A stretch of DNA of 64,000 nt. It comes from Micromonospora citrea. GTDB taxonomy: Bacteria; Actinomycetota; Actinomycetes; Mycobacteriales; Micromonosporaceae. The number at the start of each line of letters is the position of its first letter. The first letter of the stretch is position 1. The stretch is from the NCBI RefSeq assembly GCF_900090315.1, contig NZ_FMHZ01000002.1:1094501-1158500 (forward strand), in the 5' to 3' direction. Made by a program: the position numbers and the translations under genes. Shown in pieces: positions 1 through 8,583 of the stretch. A model generated the notes under the pieces. That model did not search any database. It was not told where the DNA came from and saw only the letters and a list, made by a program, of their open reading frames with translations.

Positions 1-316
1 CCCGGCCGCCGTCGTCGCCCTGACGCCGGTTGCGCGACCAGCGCCACCAGCCGTAGAGGCTGACGGAGAAGAAGAACACCTGCCGGCCGGCCTGCCCGTA
101 CAGGTCGTGCGCCTGCGGGGTGGCGAAGACCCCGCCGAGGAAGACGGTGAGCAGCAGCGCGTTGCCGATCATGCCGACCGGCCACGCCCACACCAGCCGG
201 CGCAGACCGAGCAGCGCCGAGGCCAGACCGAACCCGTTGCCGACGATCTCGCGGACCAGCACCGGCGAGCCGGCGATGCTCACCTGCGCGTCGAGCAGCC
301 ACCCGAGCGGGCCCAT
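1..316 (-). CDS. ribM: RibM/PnuX-type riboflavin transporter (PnuC family), partial
   Basis: The first 105 codons of a PnuC-family membrane transporter; the 3' end runs off the left edge of the window. The ATG lies in a TGATG overlap with the riboflavin synthase stop, so translation is probably coupled. Two hydrophobic stretches (around residues 25-40 and 48-65) are followed by the family signature FFFSVSLYGWWRW near residue 80. PnuC proteins carry nicotinamide mononucleotide or riboside. In actinobacteria the member inside the FMN-riboswitch operon (PnuX/RibM) is a riboflavin uptake facilitator, and position 3 of this ribD-ribE operon supports that assignment. The substrate is inferred from context only. 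Confidence 0.72.
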   Translation of the reverse strand, partial: MGPLGWLLDAQVSIAGSPVLVREIVGNGFGLASALLGLRRLVWAWPVGMIGNALLLTVFLGGVFATPQAHDLYGQAGRQVFFFSVSLYGWWRWSRNRRQGDDGGR

Positions 317-1023
317 CACGCGGCCCCGCCCGTCGTGGCCGCGCCCGGCAGCCCGGTGACCGTGACGCCTCCCGCGTCGGCGGGCCGGAGCCCCCCGGAC
401 GGGCCGGCGTCGGCGGGACCGGGTTCGGTCAGGCGTGCGCCCAGCAGCCGCTCGACGTACTTGGCGAGCACGTCCACCTCGAGGTTGACCGGGTCGCCGA
501 CGCGGCGGGCGCCGAGGGTGGTCAGCTTCAGCGTGGTCGGGATCAGCCCCACCGAGAACCAGTCCGCACCCACGTCCGCGACGGTCAGCGAGACGCCGTC
601 GACGGTGATCGAGCCCTTCTCCACCACGTACCGGGACAGGGCGGCGGGCAGCCGGAACCGGACCGTCTCCCACTGCGCGGCCGGCTCGCGGGCGAGCACC
701 TCGCCGACGCCGTCGACGTGCCCCTGCACGAGGTGCCCGCCGAGGCGGCTGTTCAGCGCGGCGGCCCGCTCCAGGTTGACCGGGTCGCCGGCGCGCAGCG
801 CGCCCAGCGCGGAGCGGCGCAGCGTCTCCCCCATCACGTCCGCGGTGAAGGTCCCGTTCTCGACGTCGACCACGGTCAGGCAGACGCCGTTGACCGCGAT
901 CGAGTCGCCGTGCCGGGCGTCCGAGGTGACCAGCGGGCCGCGGACGGCGACCAGCGCCGAGTCCCCCGCCGTCTCGGTGACGCGGACGACCTCACCCAAC
1001 TCCTCGACGATGCCGGTGAACAT
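316..1023 (-). CDS. ribE: Riboflavin synthase (alpha subunit)
   Basis: Dismutates two 6,7-dimethyl-8-ribityllumazine molecules to riboflavin plus the pyrimidinedione, the last step of riboflavin synthesis in the cytosol. The 235-residue protein starts with the diagnostic MFTGIVEELGEV and holds the two lumazine-binding half-barrels: the first contains NGVCLTV (about residues 47-53), the second starts near residue 98 with HLVQGHVDG and contains DGVSLTV. The Ala/Gly-rich tail after about residue 205 is low complexity. It begins 1 nt after the ribD stop and ends in a TGATG overlap with the transporter, so it is the second gene of the riboswitch-controlled operon. Confidence 0.95.
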   Translation of the reverse strand: MFTGIVEELGEVVRVTETAGDSALVAVRGPLVTSDARHGDSIAVNGVCLTVVDVENGTFTADVMGETLRRSALGALRAGDPVNLERAAALNSRLGGHLVQGHVDGVGEVLAREPAAQWETVRFRLPAALSRYVVEKGSITVDGVSLTVADVGADWFSVGLIPTTLKLTTLGARRVGDPVNLEVDVLAKYVERLLGARLTEPGPADAGPSGGLRPADAGGVTVTGLPGAATTGGAA

Positions 1024-1024
1024 G

Positions 1025-2086
1025 TCAGCCCTCCCTCTTCCGGGGCAGCGCGGTGATCCGCAGGTCGGGTCCGATCTGCGTAACGTCGACGTACTCCAGG
1101 TCGATGGCCTCGGCGATGGTGGTCACACCGGCGTCGACCAGGGCGGTCGGGCCGGCACCGAGCAGCCGGGGCGCGACGTAGCCGACGATCTTGTCGACCA
1201 GGCCGGCGGCGAGGAACGCCCCGGCCAGCGTGGGGCCGCCCTCCAGCAGCGCCGCGCGGACCCCGCGCCCGTGCAGCGTGGCGAGCAGCGCCGGCAGGTC
1301 GACCCGGCCGTCGGGCCCGACGCCGACCTCCTCGGCGGTGGCGATCCACGTGCGGGCCGCGCCGTCGCGGACCCGGGCGTCGGCGGGCGTACGCGCCGAC
1401 GAGTCCACCACCACCCGCAGCGGCTGGCGGATGGCGAGCGTGCCGTCGCGCAGGTTGCGGGCGGTGAGCCGGGGGTCGTCGGTGAGCACCGTGCCCACCC
1501 CGGCGATCACCGCGTCGACGGTGCCACGCAGCGCGTGCACGTCCATCCGGGCCGCCTCGGAGGTGATCCACATGCTCGTGCCGTCGGCGGCCGCCGACCG
1601 GCCGTCCAGCGTGGCGGCGAACTTCCAGATCACGTACGGCCAGCCGCGGCGCATGGAGGTGAGCCAGGCGATGTTGCCGGCCTCCGCCTCGGCGGCGCGT
1701 ACCCCCAGGTCGACCTGGACCCCGGCGGCGCGCAGCGTGGCGGCCCCGCCGGCGGCGACCGGGTTGGGGTCGGGCACGGCGATGACGACCCGGGCGACAC
1801 CGGCGGAGACCAGCGCGGTGCTGCAGGGGCCGGTGCGGCCGGTGTGGTCGCAGGGTTCCAGGGTGACCACGGCGGTGCCGCCGCGGGCCCGCTCCCCCGC
1901 CTGGGCGAGCGCGACGATCTCGGCGTGCGGCCCGCCGGCGTAGGCGTGGAACCCCTCGCCGACGACCTGGCCGTCGGCGTCGAGCAAGACGCAGCCGACC
2001 ACCGGGTTGGGGCTGGTCGTGCCGAGACCGCGCGCGGCGAGTTCCACCGCGCGACGCATCGCCTCGTCGACGGAGACGCCGGCCAT
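1025..2086 (-). CDS. ribD: Bifunctional riboflavin deaminase/reductase RibD
   Basis: Catalyses two consecutive steps of riboflavin synthesis: deamination of the diaminopyrimidinone phosphate, then NADPH-dependent reduction of the ribosyl side chain. The N-terminal deaminase has the zinc motif HAE (GGPHAEIVAL) and PCDHTGRTGPC; the reductase half follows from about residue 150 (KFAATLDGRSA, GVGTVLTDDPRLT). I chose the ATG at 2086 (MAGVSVDEAMRRAV, 353 aa) because the residues encoded further upstream are Arg/Pro-rich and the family begins at this point. The frame stays open upstream to 2209, where the leader of the FMN riboswitch lies. First gene of the operon ribD-ribE-ribM. Confidence 0.95.
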   Translation of the reverse strand: MAGVSVDEAMRRAVELAARGLGTTSPNPVVGCVLLDADGQVVGEGFHAYAGGPHAEIVALAQAGERARGGTAVVTLEPCDHTGRTGPCSTALVSAGVARVVIAVPDPNPVAAGGAATLRAAGVQVDLGVRAAEAEAGNIAWLTSMRRGWPYVIWKFAATLDGRSAAADGTSMWITSEAARMDVHALRGTVDAVIAGVGTVLTDDPRLTARNLRDGTLAIRQPLRVVVDSSARTPADARVRDGAARTWIATAEEVGVGPDGRVDLPALLATLHGRGVRAALLEGGPTLAGAFLAAGLVDKIVGYVAPRLLGAGPTALVDAGVTTIAEAIDLEYVDVTQIGPDLRITALPRKREG

Positions 2087-2246
2087 GCCCTGCCCTCTCA
2101 CTCGCCGGTCGGCGCGCGGGCGGGCACGGGAGGCAACGGCACGGGCCGCGGGCGTGCGGCGGCGGAGTTCCGGGTACGGCGGGGCCGCCCCGGGGGGCGC
2201 GCACGGCACGCTGAGGTCAGCGGCCGGGCAGGGCCCGTCCGTCCCG

Positions 2247-2419
2247 CGCGCTGTCTCCCATCCGGACTGTCTGGGGGCGGGGATTGCCCGCTCCCAACCG
2301 TCGGCCCCGGATTCTCACCAGGTCCACCGGTGGCACGAGGCCGACCGGGTCGCGGGCTTACCACGGTCACGCCGTGGATCACCGCCGGTTCGGAATTACA
2401 CCGAGTCCCGCCAGCGCGT
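2247..2419 (-). promoter_or_regulatory. FMN riboswitch (RFN element)
   Basis: Read on the minus strand the segment holds the conserved blocks of the FMN aptamer in order: AATTCCGAACCGGCGGT near 2380-2396, TGAGAATCCGGGGCCGAC near 2300-2320, and AGTCCGGATGGGAGA near 2256-2270. A closing helix GCGCTG/CAGCGC joins the ends. It lies about 160 nt before the ribD start, so FMN should turn down ribD-ribE-ribM. Between aptamer and start I see GC-rich sequence but cannot decide whether the platform ends transcription or hides the ribosome binding site. Confidence 0.95.
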
Positions 2420-2500
2420 GGTGGGTACACCGGCAGTCTTACACGCCCGGCGGGGGGTGTCGCCACCGAGGCGAGCTACTTCACAGCGGGAATATCCGCC

Positions 2501-3457
2501 TCACGTGACCCCGCGCCGCCGGTCCACCGCAACGTACGAGCCGGGCTGGCTCTTGGCCACCGTCTTCATCTCGGAGGCGACCGCGATGGCCTCCAGCGGG
2601 TCGGTGAACCGCTTGTCGGCGTCGGAGATGGAGACACCGATGGAGAGGGTGACGAGGGCGGCACGCCGGATGTTGCCCCGGCGGTCCTTCAGCTCCACGT
2701 AGCCTCGCGCCGCGTCGGCGGGGTCGTAGAGCGAGTCGGCGGCCTTCTCGAAGTCGGCGGAGACCCGGGAGGTGAGCGGCCGTACCTGCTCCGGGGTGCA
2801 GACGATGACGAAGTCGTCGCCGCCGACGTGGCCGAGGAAGGCCGGCGGCAGCCCCACCGAGACCACCGCCCGGTGCAGGCTGCGGGCCAGGGCGGAGATG
2901 AAGTCGTCGCCGCGCACGAAGCCGTACCGGTCGTTGACGCTCTTGAACCGGTCGATGTCGATGTAGCCGACGGCGTAGTCGACGCCGCTGCGGACCCGGT
3001 CGGAGATCTCCCGGCGGATCCGGCTGTTGCCGGGCAGCCCGGTCAGCGGGGAGACCTCGCGGAACTCCTTGTTGCGCCGCAGGGTCGAGCTGACCCGGGC
3101 CACCAGCTCGGCGGTGTCGAAGGGCTTGACCAGGTAGTCGTCGGCGCCGGCGCTGAGCCCGTGCACCTTGTCCACCGTCATGCCCTTCGCGGTCAGCATG
3201 ATCACCGGCAGGGCCGAGGTCATCGGGTCGGCGCGCAGCCGTCGGGTCAGCTCCAGCCCGTCGACGCGCGGCATCATCAGGTCGACCACCGCCAGGTCGG
3301 GACGCTGGCGCTCGATCACCTCGAGCGCCTCCTGCCCGTCGCTGGCGTGGATCACCTCGAAGCCGTGCAGCCGCAGGTTGAACTCGACGAAGCGCGCGAT
3401 GTCCTCGTCGTCGTCGACGACGAGGATGATGTCCTTGCGGTCGCCGGCGGGCTCCAC
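2501..3457 (-). CDS. Response regulator with variant GGDEF (GGDDF) domain
   Basis: A 318-residue cytosolic protein. Residues 1-125 form a receiver domain: acidic pocket VVDDDED (13-19), phospho-acceptor Asp59 in VVDLMMP, Thr89 and Lys111 (LVKPF). Residues 135-310 form a GGDEF-like domain that starts SPLTGLPGN and has YIDIDRFKSVND (metal/substrate loop). The signature is HVGGDDF (210-216) instead of R-x-GGDEF, and I see no clear RxxD inhibitory site. Diguanylate cyclase activity is therefore uncertain; it may be a weak enzyme or a nucleotide-binding regulator. The GTG start (GTGGAGCCC) lies 1 nt after the rpe stop, so it is probably co-transcribed with rpe. No histidine kinase is nearby. Confidence 0.85.
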   Translation of the reverse strand: MEPAGDRKDIILVVDDDEDIARFVEFNLRLHGFEVIHASDGQEALEVIERQRPDLAVVDLMMPRVDGLELTRRLRADPMTSALPVIMLTAKGMTVDKVHGLSAGADDYLVKPFDTAELVARVSSTLRRNKEFREVSPLTGLPGNSRIRREISDRVRSGVDYAVGYIDIDRFKSVNDRYGFVRGDDFISALARSLHRAVVSVGLPPAFLGHVGGDDFVIVCTPEQVRPLTSRVSADFEKAADSLYDPADAARGYVELKDRRGNIRRAALVTLSIGVSISDADKRFTDPLEAIAVASEMKTVAKSQPGSYVAVDRRRGVT

Positions 3458-3458
3458 G

Positions 3459-4139
3459 TCAGGCCCCGGGGGCGGCGCGTTCCGCGAGTGCCCGCAGCTT
3501 CCGGACGGCCTCGGCGGGGTCGTCGGCGCCGTAGACGGCGGTGCCGGCGACGAAGGCGTCCGCCCCGGCCTCGGCCGCCTGCTCGATGGTGTCGGCGGCG
3601 ATCCCGCCGTCGACCTCGATGCGCAGCTCGAGGTGCCCGGCGTCGACGTGGCGGCGGGCGGCGCGCACCTTGTCCAGCAGCTGCGGGATGAAGCGCTGCC
3701 CGCCGAAGCCGGCCTTGATCGTCATGATCAGCAGCGTGTCGAAGCTCGGCAGCAGCTCCAGGTACGGCTCGATCGGGGTGTCCCGGTCGATCGCCAGCCC
3801 GGCCTTGGCGCCGGCCGAGCGGAGGTCCTTGGCCAGCGCCACCGGGTCGTCGCACGCCTCGGCGTGGAACGTGACGTTGTACGCCCCGGCGTCGGCGTAG
3901 CCGGGCGCCCAGCGGCGCGGATCCTCGATCATCAGGTGCACGTCGAAGGGCAGCTCGGTGGCGGCCCGCAGGCTCTGCACCACGGGCAGCCCGATGGTCA
4001 GGTTGGGCACGAAGTGGTTGTCCATGACATCCACGTGCAACCAGTCCGCGGCGTTCTCGACGGCGCGGACCTCTTCGGCGAGGCGGGCGAAATCGGCGGC
4101 GAGGATGCTGGGCGCGACGATCGGCGGCGGTACGGTCAC
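3459..4139 (-). CDS. rpe: Ribulose-phosphate 3-epimerase
   Basis: Interconverts D-ribulose 5-phosphate and D-xylulose 5-phosphate in the pentose phosphate pathway. The 226-residue TIM barrel shows the family blocks: APSILAADF at the N-terminus, [15 protein letters not shown] (metal-binding His and catalytic Asp), [20 protein letters not shown] (catalytic loop) and EVDGGI with the second catalytic Asp. The frame is open further upstream, but homology starts at [11 protein letters not shown], so the GTG at 4139 was chosen. It diverges from the lipoprotein gene at 4381 across about 240 bp, which should carry both promoters. Rpe is usually found close to the fmt/rsmB region in actinobacteria, as here. 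Confidence 0.94.
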   Translation of the reverse strand: MTVPPPIVAPSILAADFARLAEEVRAVENAADWLHVDVMDNHFVPNLTIGLPVVQSLRAATELPFDVHLMIEDPRRWAPGYADAGAYNVTFHAEACDDPVALAKDLRSAGAKAGLAIDRDTPIEPYLELLPSFDTLLIMTIKAGFGGQRFIPQLLDKVRAARRHVDAGHLELRIEVDGGIAADTIEQAAEAGADAFVAGTAVYGADDPAEAVRKLRALAERAAPGA

Positions 4140-4380
4140 CGGGCCAGTGTACGAACGCGGCCGGCGGCCCCCGCAGCGCCACCGGCGGGGACGCCGGGTG
4201 ACCCGGCAGTGACCAATGGTGCACAATTGCCGTCCGGGCCGGGCGAAACCGGACGAAGGGCCGGCCGCGACTGGCCGGACGGCGGGAACGCGGCGAGACT
4301 CCATGGGGGACGGTGACGGGTGCCGCCAGCCCCGCGTGGCGGGCGGCGGTCGAGGCGTCGGCACCCGGAAAGGGCGGATG

Positions 4381-5268
4381 ATGCGACGGTGGCTCGCGGC
4401 GCTGGCGCTGGCCGGCTCGGTGACGACCCTGCTGGCCGGCTGCACGGGGCCGGGCGGGTCCGACGCCGACCTCACCGACGACTGGCCGACGCTGGGCGCG
4501 CCGCGACCGTTCGTGCCGGCCGCCGACATCTGCCTCCCCCGGATCACCGCGACCGTGCAGGCCGGCACCCACGAGGTGGTCGACTGCTCCCGCAACCACC
4601 TCGCCGAGGCCGTCCACGTCGGCACGTTCACCGGTGCCGCCGCGGCGGGCGACCGGCCCGCCCCGGGTTCGCCCGGGCTGCGCCCCGCCCGCGCCGAGTG
4701 CGACCAGCGCGCCCGGGAGGTGCTCGGCGGCGACTGGCACGCGGCCCGGATCACCCTGAACGTCGCCCTGCCGTCGGCGCCCGCGTGGCGCGGCGGCGCC
4801 CGCTGGTTCCGCTGCGACCTGAGCGAGACCGACAGCATCGACAACACCCGGCCGGTGAACCGCACGGGCAGCCTGCGGGGCGCGATGATCGGCGACTCGC
4901 CGCTGATCCACCGCTGCTTCGACCCCAAGCTGATCGGCCAGAACCTCAACTACATGGCCCCGGTGCTCTGCACCGAGCCGCACCGGGCCGAGTTCGTCGG
5001 CGTGTACGCCGAACGCGACATGACCTGGGCGGAGTTCCAGCGGTCCCACCGGCGGACGCACACCCGCTGCATGGCGCTGATCGCCGCCTTCGCCGACGTG
5101 CCCAACAACAGCGACCTGCCGTACCGGGCGGGATCCATCTTCTATCCCCCGTCGGAGCGGGAGTGGAACGAGGGCGACCGCGGGGTGCGGTGTTTCCTGT
5201 GGAGCGACGACCGGAAGCTGACCCGTTCGATGCGCGGCGCCGGGCCGAAGGGACTCCCCGCGATCTGA
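4381..5268 (+). CDS. Septum-formation-family lipoprotein (paralogue 1)
   Basis: A 295-residue predicted lipoprotein: MRRW, a hydrophobic run, then the lipobox LLAGC (Cys21), so it should be anchored to the outer face of the membrane. The mature part has two similar half-domains, each with a Cys and an H-x-AE core ([28 protein letters not shown]), as in the Septum_form family (PF13845), whose function is poorly known. Several paired Cys suggest disulfides. ATG codons at 4378 and 4381 are in frame; GGAAAGG at 4367-4373 is better spaced for 4381, which also matches the start of the neighbour. It is followed at 5351 by a close paralogue, so the pair arose by tandem duplication. Confidence 0.75.
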   Translation: MRRWLAALALAGSVTTLLAGCTGPGGSDADLTDDWPTLGAPRPFVPAADICLPRITATVQAGTHEVVDCSRNHLAEAVHVGTFTGAAAAGDRPAPGSPGLRPARAECDQRAREVLGGDWHAARITLNVALPSAPAWRGGARWFRCDLSETDSIDNTRPVNRTGSLRGAMIGDSPLIHRCFDPKLIGQNLNYMAPVLCTEPHRAEFVGVYAERDMTWAEFQRSHRRTHTRCMALIAAFADVPNNSDLPYRAGSIFYPPSEREWNEGDRGVRCFLWSDDRKLTRSMRGAGPKGLPAI

Positions 5269-5350
5269 GCGCGGTGCCGTATGCTGCCGCACCGTGGCGT
5301 GTCCGGCCGCATCCACGCCCGCCGGACCACGATCGGCGGGAGGTCGGGCG

Positions 5351-6241
5351 ATGCGACGGAGGTGGACCGCGGCGGCGGCCGGCGCGGCGGCGGCCCTGGC
5401 GCTCGCCGGCTGCGGCGCCCCTGCCGGCACCGACGGGAACCTCACCGACGACTGGCCGGCGCCCGCCGCCCCGCAGGCCTTCGTCCCCGCCTCCGGCGTC
5501 TGCCACACGGTCGTGCAGGAGGTCGGCTACCTCACCGCCTACAACCCGGTCGACTGCGCCGCCTCCCACCAGGCGGAGACGGTGCACGTCGGCACGCTGA
5601 CCGGGGCGGCGGCCGAGCGCACCACGCCCCCGCCGGCCGGCTCGGCCGGCATGCGCGCCGCCCGGGCAGAGTGCGACACGAAGGTCAACGAGGTGGTCGG
5701 CGGGGACTGGCGCTCCGGCCGGCTCGGGCTGAGCGTGGTGCTGCCGTCGCCGCGGGCGTGGGGCGGCGGCGCCCGCTGGTTCCGCTGCGACCTCAGCGAG
5801 CGGACCAGCCTCGACGAGGCGCACGCGAAGGCCCGGACGGGCAGCCTGAAGGGCGCCCTGGCCGGCGCGGCGCCGCTGGCCCACCGGTGCTTCAACCCGA
5901 AGGTCAGCGACGACGACGTCCGGGAGATGGTGCCGGTGGCCTGCACCAGCAAGCACCACGCCGAGTTCGTCGGCGTGTGGCGGGCCCCGGACACCAGCTA
6001 CGAGGCCTTCAGCCGGGACAGCCTCAAGGTGCACCGGGCGTGCCGCGGGCTGGTCGCCAAATACGCCAAGGTGCCGAACAACAGCGACCTGCAGTACCGG
6101 GCCGGCACCATCTTCTACCACCCGTTCGAGCGGGAGTGGCGCAACGGCAACCGGGGCGTGCAGTGCTTCCTCTGGGTCAGCGACCGCAACCTGACCCGGT
6201 CGATGAAGGGCGCCGGCACGAAGGGCCTGCCGGTCACCTGA
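5351..6241 (+). CDS. Septum-formation-family lipoprotein (paralogue 2)
   Basis: A 296-residue lipoprotein, lipobox ALAGC (Cys21), collinear with the preceding gene over its whole length. Shared blocks include NLTDDWP after the Cys, [26 protein letters not shown] and the C-terminal LTRSM-GAG-KGLP. It has the same two H-x-AE half-domains (ASHQAETVHVG; SKHHAEFVGVW). The role is unknown beyond a likely cell-envelope location. It starts 82 nt after its paralogue and is probably in the same transcript. A 9-bp inverted repeat (6232-6268) overlaps the stop codon and may end transcription. The gene diverges in sequence more at the signal region than in the core, typical of an old duplication. Confidence 0.75.
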   Translation: MRRRWTAAAAGAAAALALAGCGAPAGTDGNLTDDWPAPAAPQAFVPASGVCHTVVQEVGYLTAYNPVDCAASHQAETVHVGTLTGAAAERTTPPPAGSAGMRAARAECDTKVNEVVGGDWRSGRLGLSVVLPSPRAWGGGARWFRCDLSERTSLDEAHAKARTGSLKGALAGAAPLAHRCFNPKVSDDDVREMVPVACTSKHHAEFVGVWRAPDTSYEAFSRDSLKVHRACRGLVAKYAKVPNNSDLQYRAGTIFYHPFEREWRNGNRGVQCFLWVSDRNLTRSMKGAGTKGLPVT

Positions 6242-6268
6242 CCGAGGGGCGGCCACCGACAGGTGACC
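6232..6268 (+). terminator. Possible terminator over the stop of lipoprotein 2
   Basis: GGTCACCTG and its exact complement CAGGTGACC are separated by 19 nt and span the TGA at 6239-6241. No T-run follows, which is normal for actinobacterial hairpins. It could equally be a short chance repeat. Confidence 0.35.
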
Positions 6269-6894
6269 ACCCGATCCGGCAACCCGCCCGACCACCAGGG
6301 CGCGCGACGGCCATCGCACGCCCTCGATGGAGCCCACGACGTCGGTCGAGACGTGCTCCGCGGTGGCCTGCGTGTAGCCCGGCAGCAGCGCGGCCAGCCC
6401 GTGCACGAGGTCGGTGACCGGTTCGGTGGGCAGCTCCGCCGGCGCCGGACGAGCCCGGCGACGGTGGTCAGCACGTCGCCGGGAGCCGGGACCGCGCAGC
6501 CGGCGTCGCCGTGCAGCGGGCAGGCGACGCCGGCGTACGGCAGCCGGGTGGGCCAGACCGCGACACCCGGTGGGGTCACGCCGTCCGCGGTGAGGACGCC
6601 GGGTGTCGCGGCGAACAACGTCGGGTCACCGGCCGACGCGGTGGCGCCACGCGGCGCCCGGTTGGCCTCGAGCGCGACCAGCGCGCCGTTGGCGGCCAGC
6701 ACGTCGTCGAGCCGCCGGACCAGCCCGGCCGGCGGTTCGCGCCGCCCGCTCTCCACCCGGCTGATCACGCTGTGGTGGTAGCCCACGCGCTGGCCGAGCT
6801 GCGACTGGGTGAGGCCGGCGGCACGCCGCCACCACCGCAGTTCCCGTCCGAACTCCACCCACGACCGCGCCGCGGCGGCCTCCTCGGCGTCCAT
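6242..6894 (-). pseudogene. XRE-family regulator remnant (frameshifted)
   Basis: The first about 148 codons read as a helix-turn-helix regulator: residues 15-70 hold FGRELRWWRRAAGLTQSQLG and YHHSVISRVESGRREP, the typical XRE fold. Near 6430-6447 the frame turns into Arg/Cys/Ser-rich nonsense, while the next frame continues sensibly (LPTEPVTDLVHGLAALLPGY ... VSTDVVGSIEGV) as part of a C-terminal sensory region. That second frame has no stop of its own before it runs antisense into the lipoprotein gene, so the 3' end is also lost. I read this as a broken, truncated gene; a sequencing error would explain the frameshift but not the missing end. ATG at 6894. Confidence 0.6.
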
Positions 6895-7026
6895 CAGCCC
6901 CTCCCGTGCCCGTCCTGGGCGGCCCTCCCGGATCCGGGTGGTGCAGCACTACAGGAGCGGAAAACGGGCCTGGTCAATGTGGTCCGGGGCGGTCCACGCC
7001 GCTGGTCGACCGCCGGGGCGGGCCGG

Positions 7027-8583
7027 TCAGCCCCGGCGCAGCACCGCCAGGAACATCGCGTCGGTGCCGTGCCGGTGCGGCCAGAGCTGCACCGTCGGCC
7101 CGTCGCCGAGACCGGGCATCCCCTTCGGCAGCAGCGGCCGGGCGTCGACGAAGTCGACAGGCACGCCGGAGCGGCGGGCCGCCTCGGTCACCGTCACGTG
7201 CGTCTCCACGGTGTGCGGGGAGCATGTCACGTAGGCGACCAGGCCGCCCGGGCGCGCCGCCCGCAGCGCCGCCGTGAGCAGCTCGCGCTGCAACCGGGTC
7301 AGCGGCGGCAGGTCCGACGGCTCGCGCCGCCAGCGGGACTCCGGCCGGCGACGCAGCGAGCCCAGCCCCGTGCAGGGGGCGTCGACCAGCACCCGGTCGA
7401 AGTGCGCCTCCGGCAGCTTCGGGTCGGCGCCGACCGTGCGGCCGTCGGTGTTCAGCACGTTCACCGGCAGACCCCGGGTGGCCTGGGCGACCAGCCGGGC
7501 CCGGTGCTCCGAGACCTCGACGGCGGTCAGCCGCGCGTCCCGCTGCGCGGCGAGCGCGCCGAGCAGGCCGGACTTGCCGCCCGGGCCGGCGCACAGGTCG
7601 AGCCAGCGCCCGTCCGGGCCGTCCAGCGGGGCCACCGCCAGGGCGTTGGCCACCAGTTGGGAGCCCTCGTCCTGCACGTGGGCCCGGCCCTGCCCCAGCG
7701 CCGGCAGGTCGCCGGGCGCGCCGCCGGAGAGATAGACGGCGTACGGGGAGAACGCCCCCGGCGCGCCGCCGACCTCGTCGGCCAGCTCGGTCGGGTCGGC
7801 CAGCCCGGGCCGGGCGCACAGGTGCACCGGCGGGCGTTCGTTGTCCTCGATGAGCAGCCGGGCGGTCTCGCCGAGGTCGCCGCCGAGCGCCTCGGCGAAG
7901 GCCCGCACGATCCACTGCGGATGGCTGTACGCCAGCGCCAGGTGCCCGACCGGGTCGCTCTCCATCGGCGGGGCGAGCTTGGCCACCCAGGCGTCGGCGT
8001 CCCGGCCGGCGACCTCCCGCAGCACCGCGTTGGCGAATCCCGTCGCACCGGGACCGACGGCACGGACCAGGTCGACGGTCGAGGAGACCGCCGCGTGCGC
8101 CGGCACCCGGGTGTGCAGGAGCTGGTACGCCCCGATCCGCAGCGCGTCGCGCACCGGCGGGTCGATGCGCTGCACGTCCCGCCCGGCGGCGTCGGTGAGG
8201 ATCGCGTCGAGGGTGCCGAGGTGACGCAGCGTGCCGTAGGTCAGCTCGGTGGCGAAGGCCGCGTCCCGGCCGGTCAGCCCGGCGTCGCGCAGCAGCGACG
8301 GGAGCACGAGGTTGGCGTACGCGTCGTCCCGGTGCACCGCCGCGACGGCCTCGTACGCCACCTGGCGCGGCAGGTCCACGGCCGGTCGGGCCGGGCGGCG
8401 CCCGCCGTCGCGCCGGTCGCCGCCGGGGCGGGCGCCCCACCGGCCGCCCTGCGTTGGCCGCTCGCCGCGCCGGCCGTCCGCGGGGCGTTCACCGTGCCCA
8501 CCGGCGGGCCGGCCACCGCCGGCACGCTCGCCGCGCCGGTCGGCGGGGAAACGGTCGCCGGCGGGCCGCTCGGGGCCCGTCAC
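7027..8583 (-). CDS. rsmB: 16S rRNA (cytosine-967-C5)-methyltransferase RsmB
   Basis: SAM-dependent methylation of 16S rRNA. An N-terminal NusB-like RNA-binding domain starts at [20 protein letters not shown] (about residue 80) and is followed by the methyltransferase: [14 protein letters not shown] (SAM loop), [13 protein letters not shown] (motif IV; Thr replaces the usual Ser) and YVTCSPH with the catalytic Cys of motif VI. About 75 residues before the NusB domain are Gly/Arg-rich with repeated GERP units and look disordered. The GTG at 8583 overlaps the fmt stop as GTGA, so def-fmt-rsmB should be co-expressed. 518 aa, slightly longer than usual because of the N-terminal extension. Confidence 0.92.
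   Translation of the reverse strand: MTGPERPAGDRFPADRRGERAGGGRPAGGHGERPADGRRGERPTQGGRWGARPGGDRRDGGRRPARPAVDLPRQVAYEAVAAVHRDDAYANLVLPSLLRDAGLTGRDAAFATELTYGTLRHLGTLDAILTDAAGRDVQRIDPPVRDALRIGAYQLLHTRVPAHAAVSSTVDLVRAVGPGATGFANAVLREVAGRDADAWVAKLAPPMESDPVGHLALAYSHPQWIVRAFAEALGGDLGETARLLIEDNERPPVHLCARPGLADPTELADEVGGAPGAFSPYAVYLSGGAPGDLPALGQGRAHVQDEGSQLVANALAVAPLDGPDGRWLDLCAGPGGKSGLLGALAAQRDARLTAVEVSEHRARLVAQATRGLPVNVLNTDGRTVGADPKLPEAHFDRVLVDAPCTGLGSLRRRPESRWRREPSDLPPLTRLQRELLTAALRAARPGGLVAYVTCSPHTVETHVTVTEAARRSGVPVDFVDARPLLPKGMPGLGDGPTVQLWPHRHGTDAMFLAVLRRG

Noticed and set aside
107..3691. 1194-codon plus-strand open frame
   Set aside because: Runs antisense through ribE, ribD, the riboswitch and the response regulator; composition is Arg/Pro/Gly shadow translation with no domain.
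6115..6894. 259-residue XRE protein as an intact gene
   Set aside because: The last about 110 residues are nonsense in this frame and overlap the opposite-strand lipoprotein gene by over 120 bp.
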